NCBI GenBank assembly: GCA_036821825.1
Contig: DAISIV010000017.1
Coordinates: 3,602-67,601, forward strand
Reading direction: 5' to 3'
DNA length: 64,000 nt
DNA from: CAITZA01 sp937915285
Lineage (GTDB): Bacteria; Desulfobacterota; Desulfomonilia; Desulfomonilales; Desulfomonilaceae
Position numbers and translations under genes: made by a program
Shown here: positions 42,522 through 52,110 of the stretch, piece by piece
How the letters are laid out: each line of letters begins with the position of its first letter
How positions within the stretch are numbered: the first letter of the stretch is position 1
The notes under the pieces: generated by a model
What the model was told of the DNA's origin: nothing
The model's input: only the letters and a program-made list of their open reading frames with translations
Database searches by the model: none

Positions 42522-43091
42522 ATGACAGGTTTCTTAAAATTGAAATTCTTTTACCTGATCGGTCTTTTGCTGTCAGTCGTGGGAATAGTTCCTCCGCAAA
42601 ACTCGGTTCAAGCCCAGTTGGCTGTTTCGTCCGATGTGCAGGCCTCCAGGCTTTTTGGCGCGGGTAAGTCGTTAGCGGAGCGGTCTCATTACCTGGAATC
42701 TCTAGACTTGTTCGATGAGGCCAGGGATATTCTGGAAGGTTCCGGTCTAATCAGCTCTTCTCTTTACGCTGATGTGCTGCACGAAACAGCCAAGGCAAAA
42801 ATCAAGGCGCGACTTCATCAAAACTTTCCGGCTCAGTACGTGAAGACCGCCCTGGAGGACGTTCAGCTATCGAATCGGGTGAGGGAGAAACTTGTGGACT
42901 CATTGCCTCAGAACCTTGCCGAAGGTTATTATCTCGAGGGCTTCATCCACAAGAAATTCTTTATGAGAATGGATCAGGCTCAAGCCAATTTCCTGAAGGC
43001 TCTCAAGGTTGATCCTGCCTCGATAGCTGCAAAAAGAGAGTTGAGCGAACTCATAAGCAGCGAAGAAACCAAAGAAGGCAAAGAAAAATAA
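42522..43091 (+). CDS. Exported protein of unknown function, TPR-like
   Basis: The 189-residue protein begins with a signal peptide (FFYLIGLLLSVVGIVPPQNSVQAQ). The rest is helical: SRLFGAGKSLAERSHYLESLDLFDEAR and QANFLKALKVDPASIAAKRELSELI look like tetratricopeptide-type helix pairs. Nothing identifies a function. It is 30 bases ahead of xseB on the same strand. I use ATG 42522 rather than the preceding TTG. Confidence 0.72.
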   Translation: MTGFLKLKFFYLIGLLLSVVGIVPPQNSVQAQLAVSSDVQASRLFGAGKSLAERSHYLESLDLFDEARDILEGSGLISSSLYADVLHETAKAKIKARLHQNFPAQYVKTALEDVQLSNRVREKLVDSLPQNLAEGYYLEGFIHKKFFMRMDQAQANFLKALKVDPASIAAKRELSELISSEETKEGKEK

Positions 43092-43121
43092 TCAAGGGTG
43101 AAATAGAGAAGTAGGCGATAA

Positions 43122-43388
43122 ATGGCTCGAAAAATCCCGCAAGGCGACCAGAAACAGTCTGATGAGAATGTTGAGAAGGTGGAGAGTTACGACATCACCT
43201 TTGAAAAACTCAAGTCTATTGTTGAAAAGATGGAGACAGGCGGTTTGAGTCTGGATGAGAGTTTGACTCTTTTTGAGGAGGGCGTTGGGCTTTCAAAGTC
43301 CTTGTTTTCGATGTTAAACCTTGCTGAAGGTCGAGTGGAGGAACTTTTGTCGAGCATGGAAAGGACGCCCTTTTCAAAGGGTGAGTAG
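43122..43388 (+). CDS. xseB: Exodeoxyribonuclease VII small subunit
   Basis: The 88-residue protein has the XseB helical hairpin: SYDITFEKLKSIVEKMETGGLSLDESLTLFEEGVGLSK. It pairs with XseA, encoded elsewhere, to degrade single-stranded DNA. The position before ispA-dxs is the common bacterial order. Confidence 0.93.
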   Translation: MARKIPQGDQKQSDENVEKVESYDITFEKLKSIVEKMETGGLSLDESLTLFEEGVGLSKSLFSMLNLAEGRVEELLSSMERTPFSKGE

Positions 43389-43397
43389 TGCGCCAGG

Positions 43398-44294
43398 TTG
43401 AACCAGCAACTTGCCTCGTATCTTGCTGAGAAGAAAATCCTGGTAGACTCCGCCATTGACGTCATGGTTCCCGGGGAGCAAAAACAACCCGGCATCCTTC
43501 ATGAGGCCATCCGCTACAGTCTGTTTGCCGGGGGAAAGAGGATTCGACCGATACTGGCCATCATTGGATCAGAGATCGTGGGAGGCTCAATACAGACGGT
43601 CATGCCCTTGGCTGTTGCGATTGAATGCATACATACATATTCATTGATCCACGATGATTTGCCGGCCATGGACGACGATGATCTTCGCAGGGGTAAACCA
43701 ACGGCCCACAAGGTATTTGGTGAGGCTGTAGCCATTCTGGCCGGGGACGCTCTTTTAAACCTCGCATTTGAGATCATGCTTACCGGTCCGGCAATGAGAA
43801 CCCTGCCAACCGAAAGGTTGTTAAAGGCGACAGGCTGTCTGGCAAAAGCTTCAGGATCATCTGGATTGATAGCTGGCCAGGTGGTCGATATGCTTAGCGA
43901 AGGCAAAAAGGTTGATTCAGAGCAGATCGAATTTATAATGAAGAATAAGACGGCAAGCCTGATAAGCGCCTCTATCAAATCAGGGGCGATTTTGGGTGGT
44001 GGGACCAAAGAAGAAGTCGAGTTACTGGGACTTTTCGGTGAAAAGCTTGGAATAGCATTTCAGATAAGGGACGATGTTCTGGATTATGAGGGCCGATCTA
44101 GCGATTTGGGTAAGAATGTCGGAAAGGACGAAAAAAGAGGCAAAGCGACTTTTCCCTCAATTCTCGGAATAGATGGGGCCAAACAATTGATGAATTCGGA
44201 GATAGGTTCGGCGATTGATTTAATTGAAGGCTTTGGAGACAAGGCGTTATACCTGAAACTATTGGCGTTATACATGGGAGAACGCTCCAAATAA
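43398..44294 (+). CDS. ispA: Polyprenyl (farnesyl/geranyl) diphosphate synthase
   Basis: The 298-residue all-helical enzyme condenses isopentenyl diphosphate with an allylic diphosphate. First aspartate-rich motif DDLPAMDDDDLRRGKPT, with the two extra residues of bacterial FPP synthases, and second motif QIRDDVLDYEG; GGKRIRP and GKNVGKDEKRGKATFPS are also present. It starts at a TTG ten bases after xseB and is followed 16 bases later by dxs, so the three form an operon. Confidence 0.95.
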   Translation: MNQQLASYLAEKKILVDSAIDVMVPGEQKQPGILHEAIRYSLFAGGKRIRPILAIIGSEIVGGSIQTVMPLAVAIECIHTYSLIHDDLPAMDDDDLRRGKPTAHKVFGEAVAILAGDALLNLAFEIMLTGPAMRTLPTERLLKATGCLAKASGSSGLIAGQVVDMLSEGKKVDSEQIEFIMKNKTASLISASIKSGAILGGGTKEEVELLGLFGEKLGIAFQIRDDVLDYEGRSSDLGKNVGKDEKRGKATFPSILGIDGAKQLMNSEIGSAIDLIEGFGDKALYLKLLALYMGERSK

Positions 44295-44310
44295 CCGGTG
44301 TGGACACAAG

Positions 44311-46266
44311 ATGAACAAGGACATATGTAATATTCAGGAATCCGTTCTTAAGACAATAGATAGCCCGGAGGACGTGAAGAACCTCTCGTTGGACTCACTA
44401 AGAACTCTCTCTCAGGAGGTTCGAGACCTGATCATTGAAACAGTCTCGGTTCGAGGCGGTCACCTGGCTTCGTCTCTTGGCGTGGTCGAGTTGACTCTGG
44501 CCATCCTTAAAGTATTTTCCCCTCCGAAGGACAGAATAGTATTTGACGTTGGGCATCAGGCCTATGCATACAAGATCCTCACCGGCCGGCGTGACATGTT
44601 CCACACCTTGAGAACAAGGGGTGGAATTGCAGGCTTTCCGAAGCGTCAGGAGAGTTATTATGATTTCTTTGATACCGGTCATGCTGGAAATGCAATAAGT
44701 GTAGCGGCTGGAATGGCTCAAGCCAGATGTGTCAGCGGCAATGATCACAAGGTTATCGCAGTCGTTGGGGATGGCTCGCTTACCTGTGGTGTTTCATATG
44801 AAGGCCTCAACCAGGCAGGGGCTGCAGAAAAAGACCTGATCATCATTCTTAATGATAATGAAATGTCGATTTCCCACAATGTGGGGGCCATGGCGGCGTA
44901 TCTAAGCAGAATAATGACCGGCCAGTTGGTCACCAGGTTCAGGGATGACCTGAAGAATCTGCTGAAAAATATACCTGGCGTCATGGGGCGGTCGATGTAT
45001 GGTCTGGCCAAACAGTTCGAGGATGCCCTAAAAGGTTTTATAACTCCGGGGCGGCTTTTTGAGGACCTGGGCTTCAATTATGTCGGGCCTATTGATGGCC
45101 ATCAGATAAAGCATCTGGTCGATACCTTTACCAATGTTAAACGTTTGAAGAAACCGATTCTGATCCACGCAATAACATGCAAGGGCAAGGGATATTGTCG
45201 GGCTGAAGATAATCCGTGCAAGTTTCACGGTGTAGGACCATTCGAGATTGAATCAGGCCAGACTCAGGAGTCTGCAGGACCACCTTCCTATACTACAGTG
45301 TTTGGCCAGTCGATGGTAAAAATGGCCGAAAAGGACGCCCGAATCGTTGCCGTTACGGCTGCCATGGAATACGGGACCGGTTTAGCTGATTTTGGAAAGC
45401 TTTTTCCAAAGAGGTTTTTTGATGTCGGGATAGCCGAGCAACACGGGGTGATTTTCGCTGCGGGTCTGGCCCTTGAAGGCTTGAAGCCGGTTGTGGCTAT
45501 TTACTCGACATTTATTCAGCGTGGTTACGACCATTTGATCCACGATGTATGCATGCAGGGATTGCCGGTGGTATTTGCCATGGATCGAGCTGGAATAGTT
45601 GGAGAAGACGGTCCTACGCACCACGGCGTATTTGACATCGCCTTCACCAGAAGCATACCCAACCTAACCATCATGGCTCCCGCAAATGAAGACGAGCTTG
45701 CCGATATGGTATACACCGCCATTAAGAGTGGAAAGCCATGCGCAATAAGGTATCCGAGGTCGCAGGGTACTGGAATAAGGATGAAAGACACTCCAGAGGG
45801 GCTTCAGATTGGCAAGGCTCAATTGCTGTCAGAGGGACAGGATTTGTGCCTTATAGCTATTGGCTCCATGGTTGAGCCGGCCCTGGCAGCATCCCGGATT
45901 CTGTCCAAGCAGGGAATATCGGCCGCTGTGATAAACGCAAGGTTTGTAAAGCCGCTGGATCAGGAACTGATACTGGACACAGCCTCATCATGTGGAAGAG
46001 TGATAACAATAGAAGAAGGAACGGTGGCTGGTGGTTTCGGGAGCGCAGTCCTTGAATTGATTGCTGATGAGGGTCTTTCCAACATAAGAACCTTGAGAAT
46101 GGGAATACCGGATTTGTTCATTGAACACGGATCAAGGTCCGAGTTGTTAAATGATCTGGGGCTTAACGCTTATGGAATAGCCAATGCAGCCAGACTGTTT
46201 TGCGATGAGGTGGAGGCTAATCGGCCGGCAAATGGGCTTTTGACCGTAGGTCGAGTTACCCACTAG
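44311..46266 (+). CDS. dxs: 1-deoxy-D-xylulose-5-phosphate synthase
   Basis: The 651-residue thiamine-dependent enzyme makes DXP from pyruvate and glyceraldehyde-3-phosphate, the first step of the non-mevalonate isoprenoid pathway. Motifs: RGGHLASSLGVVELT, the TPP site GDGSLTCGVSYEGLNQAG with LNDNEMSIS, FFDVGIAEQHGV, DRAGIVGEDGPTHHGVFD and PIDGHQIKHLV. Length is normal. Confidence 0.97.
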   Translation: MNKDICNIQESVLKTIDSPEDVKNLSLDSLRTLSQEVRDLIIETVSVRGGHLASSLGVVELTLAILKVFSPPKDRIVFDVGHQAYAYKILTGRRDMFHTLRTRGGIAGFPKRQESYYDFFDTGHAGNAISVAAGMAQARCVSGNDHKVIAVVGDGSLTCGVSYEGLNQAGAAEKDLIIILNDNEMSISHNVGAMAAYLSRIMTGQLVTRFRDDLKNLLKNIPGVMGRSMYGLAKQFEDALKGFITPGRLFEDLGFNYVGPIDGHQIKHLVDTFTNVKRLKKPILIHAITCKGKGYCRAEDNPCKFHGVGPFEIESGQTQESAGPPSYTTVFGQSMVKMAEKDARIVAVTAAMEYGTGLADFGKLFPKRFFDVGIAEQHGVIFAAGLALEGLKPVVAIYSTFIQRGYDHLIHDVCMQGLPVVFAMDRAGIVGEDGPTHHGVFDIAFTRSIPNLTIMAPANEDELADMVYTAIKSGKPCAIRYPRSQGTGIRMKDTPEGLQIGKAQLLSEGQDLCLIAIGSMVEPALAASRILSKQGISAAVINARFVKPLDQELILDTASSCGRVITIEEGTVAGGFGSAVLELIADEGLSNIRTLRMGIPDLFIEHGSRSELLNDLGLNAYGIANAARLFCDEVEANRPANGLLTVGRVTH

Positions 46267-46329
46267 ACTTTTGCCGCTGACGCCACGCAATGTTGCCCTG
46301 ATCATAATTTTCGACCTTCGTGAGGGGTG

Positions 46330-47925
46330 ATGACAAGCGAAAATACAAGATCGCAAAATCTAGACTCTTCCGGATCATTTGAGGAAAGAGAGTCCCATAA
46401 AACCCCGGGATCGCAAAACCTTGCGCTCGACCAAAAATTCGACCCTGCTAAACTCCTGTTGCTCCTCAACGCATCAAAGGCTTTGGCTTCCACAACCAAT
46501 CTTGATGAACTCCTCAGTGTTATTGTGAGCGAAGTCCAGCATGTGATCGACTGCGAAGGCGCCGGGGTCCTGCTTTATGATGAAGACAGGGACGATTTTT
46601 ATTGGCGAACCGTTCAGGACAAGCAGAGTTTTCTGGCTTCAGCTAGAGAGGAAATAAGAATACCGAGAGACAGAGGGGTATGCGCTTGGGTCTTCGATAG
46701 AGGTGAACCGGCTCTCATCAATGATGCGGCTAATGACCCAAGGATTTACAGGGAGGTTGAGAACAAGTCAGGATTTCACACCAGGAACATGGTCTGCACG
46801 CCTCTTCAGACGTCCGACAAAAGCCTTGGAGCGCTTTACGCATTAAACAAGACCCATGGGTTGTTTACTGACGATGATGTGGAAATATTGTCGGCCCTGT
46901 CCAGCAACGTAGCCCTGGCACTGGAGAACGCCTCTTACGTCGAACGTCTTGCTAATTCAAACATAGAATTGCAGCGACTGAACCGCGCCAAGGACAAGAT
47001 GCTTCATCACTTGTCTCACGAACTAAAAACGCCTCTGGCAATTATTGATGCATCGTTGGGGATCACGAGAAAGAAGCTGGAGAGACATGACATTGATCCG
47101 AACCAGTTTCCACTCCAAAGGATTAGCCGAAACCTGGACCGTCTTAAGACCATTGAAAAGCAGGTTGTCCACATAGTCGAAGGTAAAGGCTATAAGGAGA
47201 AGGGCGCAATAGTTTCTTTCCTGGATTACCTCGAGGATTTTCTTGAAATAGAGGAGACTGAAAGGCCGGAATTTGCTGGAGCCTTGAATGCCATCAAACA
47301 AAGGATACTAAGCCTTTTCCCATCAAAAGAGGCTGATACAGAATTCACGAACCTGCAGGATTTGTTAGATGAGGAAAAATTCCATGTCAACAGAATGAAG
47401 CAGGATAGGGATGTCGACATCAGGTTTGACATCTCGGAACCAATAGTAATCAGAGTTCCTTCCCAAATTCTAAAATCAGTTGTGAGGGGACTTCTGAGAA
47501 ACGCTGTGGAGAATACTCCTGATTCTGGAAGAATAGATGTTCGGGCTGACATGAGCGCTGACGGATGCAGAATTACGGTTAAAGACTACGGTGTTGGTAT
47601 ACCTCTCGATGATCAGCCCAACCTGTTTGAAGGGTTTTATCCCATACAGGAAACGGACCTTTACAGCTCAGGCCGTCCGTACGGTTTCAATGCCGGCGGT
47701 TCAGGTACTGATTTGCTTAAAATCAAAATTTTTTCGGAGCGCCTAGGATTCGACATTTCGTTCAAGAGTTCGAGATGTACCTGCATACCGACATCCAGAG
47801 ACATCTGTCCAGGAATCATTGCGAAATGCTCTTGTTGTGAAAACGTCTCAGACTGCCTGGAAAATGGCGGAACAGAATTTACCGTGCATTTCCCTGCCGA
47901 TATGCTTCAAAAACAAAATTCATGA
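46330..47925 (+). CDS. GAF-domain histidine kinase with C-terminal cysteine cluster
   Basis: The 531-residue protein has no signal or membrane helix. A GAF domain spans about residues 50-190 (LDELLSVIVSEV, then GVCAWVFDRGEPALINDA). The HisKA His is in HHLSHELKTPLAI, followed by an unusually long insertion of about 110 residues before the HATPase (LRNAVENTPDSG, DYGVGIPL, GFNAGGSGTDLLKI). Near the end are seven cysteines, C483, C485, C493, C500, C502, C503 and C509, in a 27-residue stretch. From memory similar clusters recur in deltaproteobacterial kinases. They could bind a metal or sense redox state. No response regulator is adjacent. ATG 46330 follows GAGGGGTG. Confidence 0.88.
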   Translation: MTSENTRSQNLDSSGSFEERESHKTPGSQNLALDQKFDPAKLLLLLNASKALASTTNLDELLSVIVSEVQHVIDCEGAGVLLYDEDRDDFYWRTVQDKQSFLASAREEIRIPRDRGVCAWVFDRGEPALINDAANDPRIYREVENKSGFHTRNMVCTPLQTSDKSLGALYALNKTHGLFTDDDVEILSALSSNVALALENASYVERLANSNIELQRLNRAKDKMLHHLSHELKTPLAIIDASLGITRKKLERHDIDPNQFPLQRISRNLDRLKTIEKQVVHIVEGKGYKEKGAIVSFLDYLEDFLEIEETERPEFAGALNAIKQRILSLFPSKEADTEFTNLQDLLDEEKFHVNRMKQDRDVDIRFDISEPIVIRVPSQILKSVVRGLLRNAVENTPDSGRIDVRADMSADGCRITVKDYGVGIPLDDQPNLFEGFYPIQETDLYSSGRPYGFNAGGSGTDLLKIKIFSERLGFDISFKSSRCTCIPTSRDICPGIIAKCSCCENVSDCLENGGTEFTVHFPADMLQKQNS

Positions 47926-47946
47926 TTTAATGGAACTTTCAGAATT

Positions 47947-48723
47947 CTACATCCCCCAGCCTCCTGTAACTTCCAGGACACTTCCTGTGATATAACTGGC
48001 TTCATCAGAAAGTAAAAAGGCTACTGCCGAGGCTATCTCAGACGGATGGGCTATTCTACCTAACGGCGTTTCGCTTATGAAGCCATCCCTTATTGTCTGA
48101 TGCATCATGGTTCTGATGGTTGGCGTGTCAGTCAATCCCGGCATTATGACGTTAACCCTGACCCCTTTCCTGCCAAATTCGCGTGCCAGTGACTTGCTCA
48201 GGCCCACGATGCCGGCCTTGGCGGAAACATAAGCCGATTCACCCTTGCAACCAACTTTGCCGTATATTGACGACACATTTACTATTGAACCGAACCCGTT
48301 TTTCAGCATTATCTGGGAACAGGCCATCGTGAAATGGACTGTTCCGAGGAAATGAACATCCCAAACCGCCCTGAAGTCATTGGGACTGAGTTTGAGAAAC
48401 CCTCCGGGACGGTCAAAACCTGCATTGTTGACCAGATAGTCTATTTTTCCATGGTCAGCCTGGAACCGGCCCACCAGGTCATTGACAATCTCTTGATCAG
48501 CCACATCGCCAATGAGGGTTACGGCGACTCCACCCGACTCAGTCACCATCCTTGCCACTTTGGAGGCCGACTCCTGATTCCTGTCGAATACCCCGACTAT
48601 TGCGCCCTCAGCGGCTATTCTCAAAGCGCATGCTTCACCGATACCCTGTCCGGCGCCCGTTACAAGGGCCACCTTGCCTTCAAAACCGTATAATCCGGTA
48701 ACCTTATTCCGCGGAATATCCAT
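47947..48723 (-). CDS. Short-chain dehydrogenase/reductase
   Basis: The 258-residue SDR has the cofactor motif TGAGQGIGEA, NNAG, catalytic Ser in NVSSIYG and YVSAK, and the C-terminal YITGSVLEVTGGWGM. The Asp after strand 2 (GVFDRN) favours NAD(H). It resembles 2-hydroxyacyl-CoA or 3-hydroxyacyl dehydrogenases such as BadH as much as FabG. The substrate is unknown; it stands alone, divergent from a WYL regulator that might control it. Confidence 0.88.
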   Translation of the reverse strand: MDIPRNKVTGLYGFEGKVALVTGAGQGIGEACALRIAAEGAIVGVFDRNQESASKVARMVTESGGVAVTLIGDVADQEIVNDLVGRFQADHGKIDYLVNNAGFDRPGGFLKLSPNDFRAVWDVHFLGTVHFTMACSQIMLKNGFGSIVNVSSIYGKVGCKGESAYVSAKAGIVGLSKSLAREFGRKGVRVNVIMPGLTDTPTIRTMMHQTIRDGFISETPLGRIAHPSEIASAVAFLLSDEASYITGSVLEVTGGWGM

Positions 48724-48913
48724 AGCCCTAAGCTCCCTATTGATGTATTGTCAGAATGGGAATCAGCAATGCAATTGATGGTTAGAACAGGCGGCAAGTC
48801 TTTTCGTCCTCTCTGTTCATACCCAGCAGATTCCATACTAGAATGATTAACACATAACAGGGGATCATTAGAAATTCTAGATGTAAGAACATTGTTGTTT
48901 GAGGGGGAAAATC

Positions 48914-49930
48914 GTGAAGGAAGGTAAGTTGGTGAGGCAATGGAATATCCTTCAAATACTTCAGGCCAGCAAGATGGGGGTCACTGTTTCGGAGTTGGCC
49001 CAACGGGTTCAGCATAGCCCCAGGGGAATCTATCGAGACCTTAATTCATTGATACACGCAGGTTTTGCTCTTTCCAGCCAAAAATCAGAGCGTCAGACAC
49101 GCTGGAAACTTGTGGATGGCGCCAGAACCTTTTCAGGTACGCCGGTCAGCCTGAATGAGCTAATGTCACTACAAATAAGCCGTGATTTGTTGAAAGTCTA
49201 CAGTGGCTCCAAATATTGTGAAGACTTGTCCAAGCTATTTGAAAGGCTAAAGAACACACTTTCAGAGGATTCCTCAGCGCATCTGGAAAACTTTGAACAG
49301 GCCATCCAGGTAGAGTTTACCGGGTTGAAGCGCTATCATGGAGTTAGAGAACTCATTGATCCGCTCTCTAAGGCTATCACTTCGCAACGACGCATTCAAA
49401 TCAGTTACAAATCCGCTTCAACCAAAATGGAGAAGACCACTATAGTAGATCCTTACCAAATCTGGGGCGTTGATACCCAGTTGTACCTGCTAGGCTATTG
49501 CCACCTGAGGATGGATGCTAGAACATTCGCCATAGACCGCATAATTGAGACTAAACTACTGGATGAAGAATTTCAGCGGCCCAATGAGAATGTTGTTCAT
49601 GAATTTAAAACGAAGGCGTTCAAGGTGATGCTGGGAGAGCCGGAAACAGTTAGGATAAGGTTTGTCTCACTGGTCGCTCATACAGTAACGGAGAGGAGAT
49701 GGCATCCAAGCCAGAAAGTAAGGCTGCTGAAAAACGGTTCCGTGATTTTAACGTTGAAGGTGCCCATAAACTATGAAATTATTGCATGGATACTTGGATA
49801 CGGATCAAAAGCCACGGTCCTGGAACCCTTGTCACTTCGCAGACGTATAAAAAGTGAGATCCGCCAGACTCTCAAGAAATACGATTCCAGGATGGCCAGG
49901 GCATTTAAAACGGAAATTGCATCAAGATGA
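48914..49930 (+). CDS. WYL-domain transcriptional regulator (HTH-WYL)
   Basis: The protein is 338 residues from GTG 48914, which has GAGGGGG seven bases upstream. An N-terminal winged helix (ILQASKMGVTVSELAQRVQHSPRGIYRDLNSL) is followed by the WYL domain (about 140-230; ISYKSASTKMEKTTIVDPYQIWGVDTQLYLLGYC) and the WCX C-terminal extension. WYL proteins bind nucleic-acid or nucleotide ligands and often control stress or DNA-damage genes. The target here may be the divergent SDR gene; this is inference. Confidence 0.9.
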   Translation: MKEGKLVRQWNILQILQASKMGVTVSELAQRVQHSPRGIYRDLNSLIHAGFALSSQKSERQTRWKLVDGARTFSGTPVSLNELMSLQISRDLLKVYSGSKYCEDLSKLFERLKNTLSEDSSAHLENFEQAIQVEFTGLKRYHGVRELIDPLSKAITSQRRIQISYKSASTKMEKTTIVDPYQIWGVDTQLYLLGYCHLRMDARTFAIDRIIETKLLDEEFQRPNENVVHEFKTKAFKVMLGEPETVRIRFVSLVAHTVTERRWHPSQKVRLLKNGSVILTLKVPINYEIIAWILGYGSKATVLEPLSLRRRIKSEIRQTLKKYDSRMARAFKTEIASR

Positions 49931-50063
49931 TCCATGAAAATGGTCCAAATTGTTGGGGCCAGACTGGAATGCACGAAAGTTCCTCAGGAAATAATCTTTT
50001 TTATCGTCACACCTAGAACCAAAAATGGTCCACGGAATCCAACGAGTAAGAGGAGGCTCGCTC

Positions 50064-50354
50064 ATGACAAAAAACAGACGCATTGTGATCTCAGTGTTAC
50101 TCGCCGCTTTGATGACGGCGCTTGGAATAGGTGTTGGCCATGCCCAGAACGTGACATTCCCGGGTGGGTCTGTCTATTGGGGGGACTATGACGGCATGGC
50201 AAACGCCCCTGACAGAAGCGTTGACTGGCGCAACTTCTCCGGGGCGGTAAATGTTCCGGGCGCAGGGGTGGGTGTCAGATGGAATTCAGGTGGCCGTGGA
50301 GGGGTTAACATCAACATTCCAGGAGTCGGATTCAGGACAAACATTCGCTGGTAG
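50064..50354 (+). CDS. Small secreted glycine-rich protein
   Basis: The 96-residue product has a signal peptide (VISVLLAALMTALGIGVGHA) preceded by MTKNRR and an AGGAGG site. The mature part of about 70 residues has repeated Gly-Gly and Val-Asn-Val/Pro-Gly units (VNVPGAGVGVRWNSGG, INIPGVGFRTNIRW), resembling short extracellular or cell-surface beta-structures. I do not recognise a family. It ends just before a strong hairpin, with enolase convergent. Confidence 0.7.
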   Translation: MTKNRRIVISVLLAALMTALGIGVGHAQNVTFPGGSVYWGDYDGMANAPDRSVDWRNFSGAVNVPGAGVGVRWNSGGRGGVNINIPGVGFRTNIRW

Positions 50355-50368
50355 ATGCCTGTTTAATC

Positions 50369-50396
50369 CCGGGGAGAGGTTGTTTCCTCCCCCCGG
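50369..50396. terminator. Terminator between convergent genes
   Basis: CCGGGGAGAGG (50369-50379) pairs with CCTCCCCCCGG (50386-50396) with one mismatch and a six-base loop, followed by TTTAT on the plus strand. It separates the secreted protein from enolase. Confidence 0.55.
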
Positions 50397-50411
50397 TTTA
50401 TGTGGACATGG

Positions 50412-51698
50412 TTACCTGGCGCCCCATCTAAAAGTCCTGGAGCCATACAAGGCGCTGGCGCCGAGGTCTTCCTCTATTCGAAGGAGCTGGTTGTATTTTG
50501 CAATTCTGTCAGTCCTGGAGGCCGAGCCAGTTTTTATCTGACCGGCGCCAAGACCAACCACCAAATCGGCTATTGTGGTGTCTTCCGTCTCGCCGCTCCT
50601 ATGAGAAACTATTGAAGTGTATCCGAAGGATGAAGCAAGGTTTACGGCGTCCAGCGTCTCAGTAAGCGTTCCTATCTGGTTTAGCTTGATCAGGATGGAA
50701 TTTGCTACTCCCAGGTCTATACCTTTCTGCAGAAGTTCAATGTTGGTTACAAACAGGTCATCGCCGACTATCTGAATCCTGGAGGCTAGCCGGTCTGTAA
50801 GAAGCTTCCATCCATCCCAGTCATTTTCATCCATTCCGTCTTCCAACGAAACGATAGGATAGCGATCAACCATCCCCGAATAAAAGTCCACCATCTCCTC
50901 TGAATTCTTGCGTGACCCTTCGCCGGTCATGTCGTAAACACCATCTTTGTAAAAAGAGCTAGCCGCAGCGTCCAGCGCTATGAATACATTGCCGCCTGGA
51001 ACATAGCCGGCGCGGTCGATGGCTTCGACTATCACTTTAAGGGCGTCTTCGTTGGAATCAAGGTTTGGCGCAAAACCTCCTTCATCACCAACTGCCGTAT
51101 TCAATCCCATGCCTTTGAGAACCTTCTTAAGGGTATGGAAGATTTCAGCCCCCATTCTCAAGGCGTCCGAGAAACATTCAGCCCCAACCGGCATGATCAT
51201 GAATTCCTGGATGTCTACGTTGTTATCCGCGTGAGCGCCGCCGTTAAGGATGTTCATCATCGGTATCGGAAGCCTGCGCGCTCCAACGCCGCCTAAATAT
51301 TTATACAGTGGAAGCCCTAACTCCATGGCGCATGCCTTGGCCGCTGCAAGACTAACCCCGAGAATAGCGTTGGCGCCCAGATTATGCTTGTTGTGGGTAC
51401 CATCAAGATCGATCATCATTTTGTCCAGGCCGGCCTGATCTAGCGCGTCCATGCCCAATATTGCAGGCCTGATCTCATTCATGACGTTTTCGACCGCTCT
51501 CTGAACGCCTTTTCCTAAATAACGCCTGCTGTCGCCGTCTCTAAGCTCAACAGCCTCATTCTCACCTGTTGAGGCTCCCGACGGAACGGCCGCTGTTCCA
51601 ATCGCGCCCTCTTCGAGTAAGAGGTCAACCTCAATTGTCGGGTTTCCACGAGAATCAAGTATTTCTCGAGCCTTTACTTCCATTATGTCAAAACGCAT
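50412..51698 (-). CDS. eno: Enolase
   Basis: The 428-residue glycolytic enzyme interconverts 2-phosphoglycerate and phosphoenolpyruvate. Visible: REILDSRGNPTIEVD, PSGASTGENEAVELRD, the acid/base region VGDEGGFAPN, YPIVSLEDGMDENDWDGW, LLIKLNQIGTLTETL (here as SILIKLNQIGT) and VSHRSGETEDTTIADL. GGAGGG six bases upstream supports ATG 51698. Confidence 0.98.
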   Translation of the reverse strand: MRFDIMEVKAREILDSRGNPTIEVDLLLEEGAIGTAAVPSGASTGENEAVELRDGDSRRYLGKGVQRAVENVMNEIRPAILGMDALDQAGLDKMMIDLDGTHNKHNLGANAILGVSLAAAKACAMELGLPLYKYLGGVGARRLPIPMMNILNGGAHADNNVDIQEFMIMPVGAECFSDALRMGAEIFHTLKKVLKGMGLNTAVGDEGGFAPNLDSNEDALKVIVEAIDRAGYVPGGNVFIALDAAASSFYKDGVYDMTGEGSRKNSEEMVDFYSGMVDRYPIVSLEDGMDENDWDGWKLLTDRLASRIQIVGDDLFVTNIELLQKGIDLGVANSILIKLNQIGTLTETLDAVNLASSFGYTSIVSHRSGETEDTTIADLVVGLGAGQIKTGSASRTDRIAKYNQLLRIEEDLGASALYGSRTFRWGAR

Positions 51699-52110
51699 AT
51701 CATCCCTCCGTGCAATTTCGGATTCGAAAAATGTGGTTTACTGGAATCTGATTGACAAATAGCAAGATCGCGCTCCCAAATAATCAAAGCGATCAATCGG
51801 ATTTTAAAAGGTGAATTTTCAAATTCATTAGTGACATATCCGGTTTCTATTCCAATTCAGAGCAAGAGTTTACAACAAAAAGAATAAATTCGGCATAAAT
51901 TAAAAAAAAATCATTGAGGAGAATGGCATTGAGACGATCCACACGCCCAGAGTCCGGAAATTCTGGCTTATCCAGGGTGGAAAAAGCAAATGTTTTTCCG
52001 TTAAGAATCAGCCACAATATTAATTTGTGATCTTTGTGGCGATTTGGGGTAAAAGTTATCTGAGACACAGTAATGTCGGGCGGAATGAAAACCCTGGAGG
52101 AGGATATTTC
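51699..52110. other. Intergenic region between eno and galE
   Basis: This 412-base stretch is AT-rich and probably holds divergent promoters. An ATG frame at 51923-52030 (35 codons) is open but its GAGGAG sits too close to the ATG, so it is not called a gene. A nine-A run occurs near 51903. Confidence 0.4.

Noticed and set aside
51923..52030. 35-codon frame upstream of galE.
   Set aside because: The GAGGAG is one base from the ATG; the TTG alternative has better spacing but the peptide has no features.
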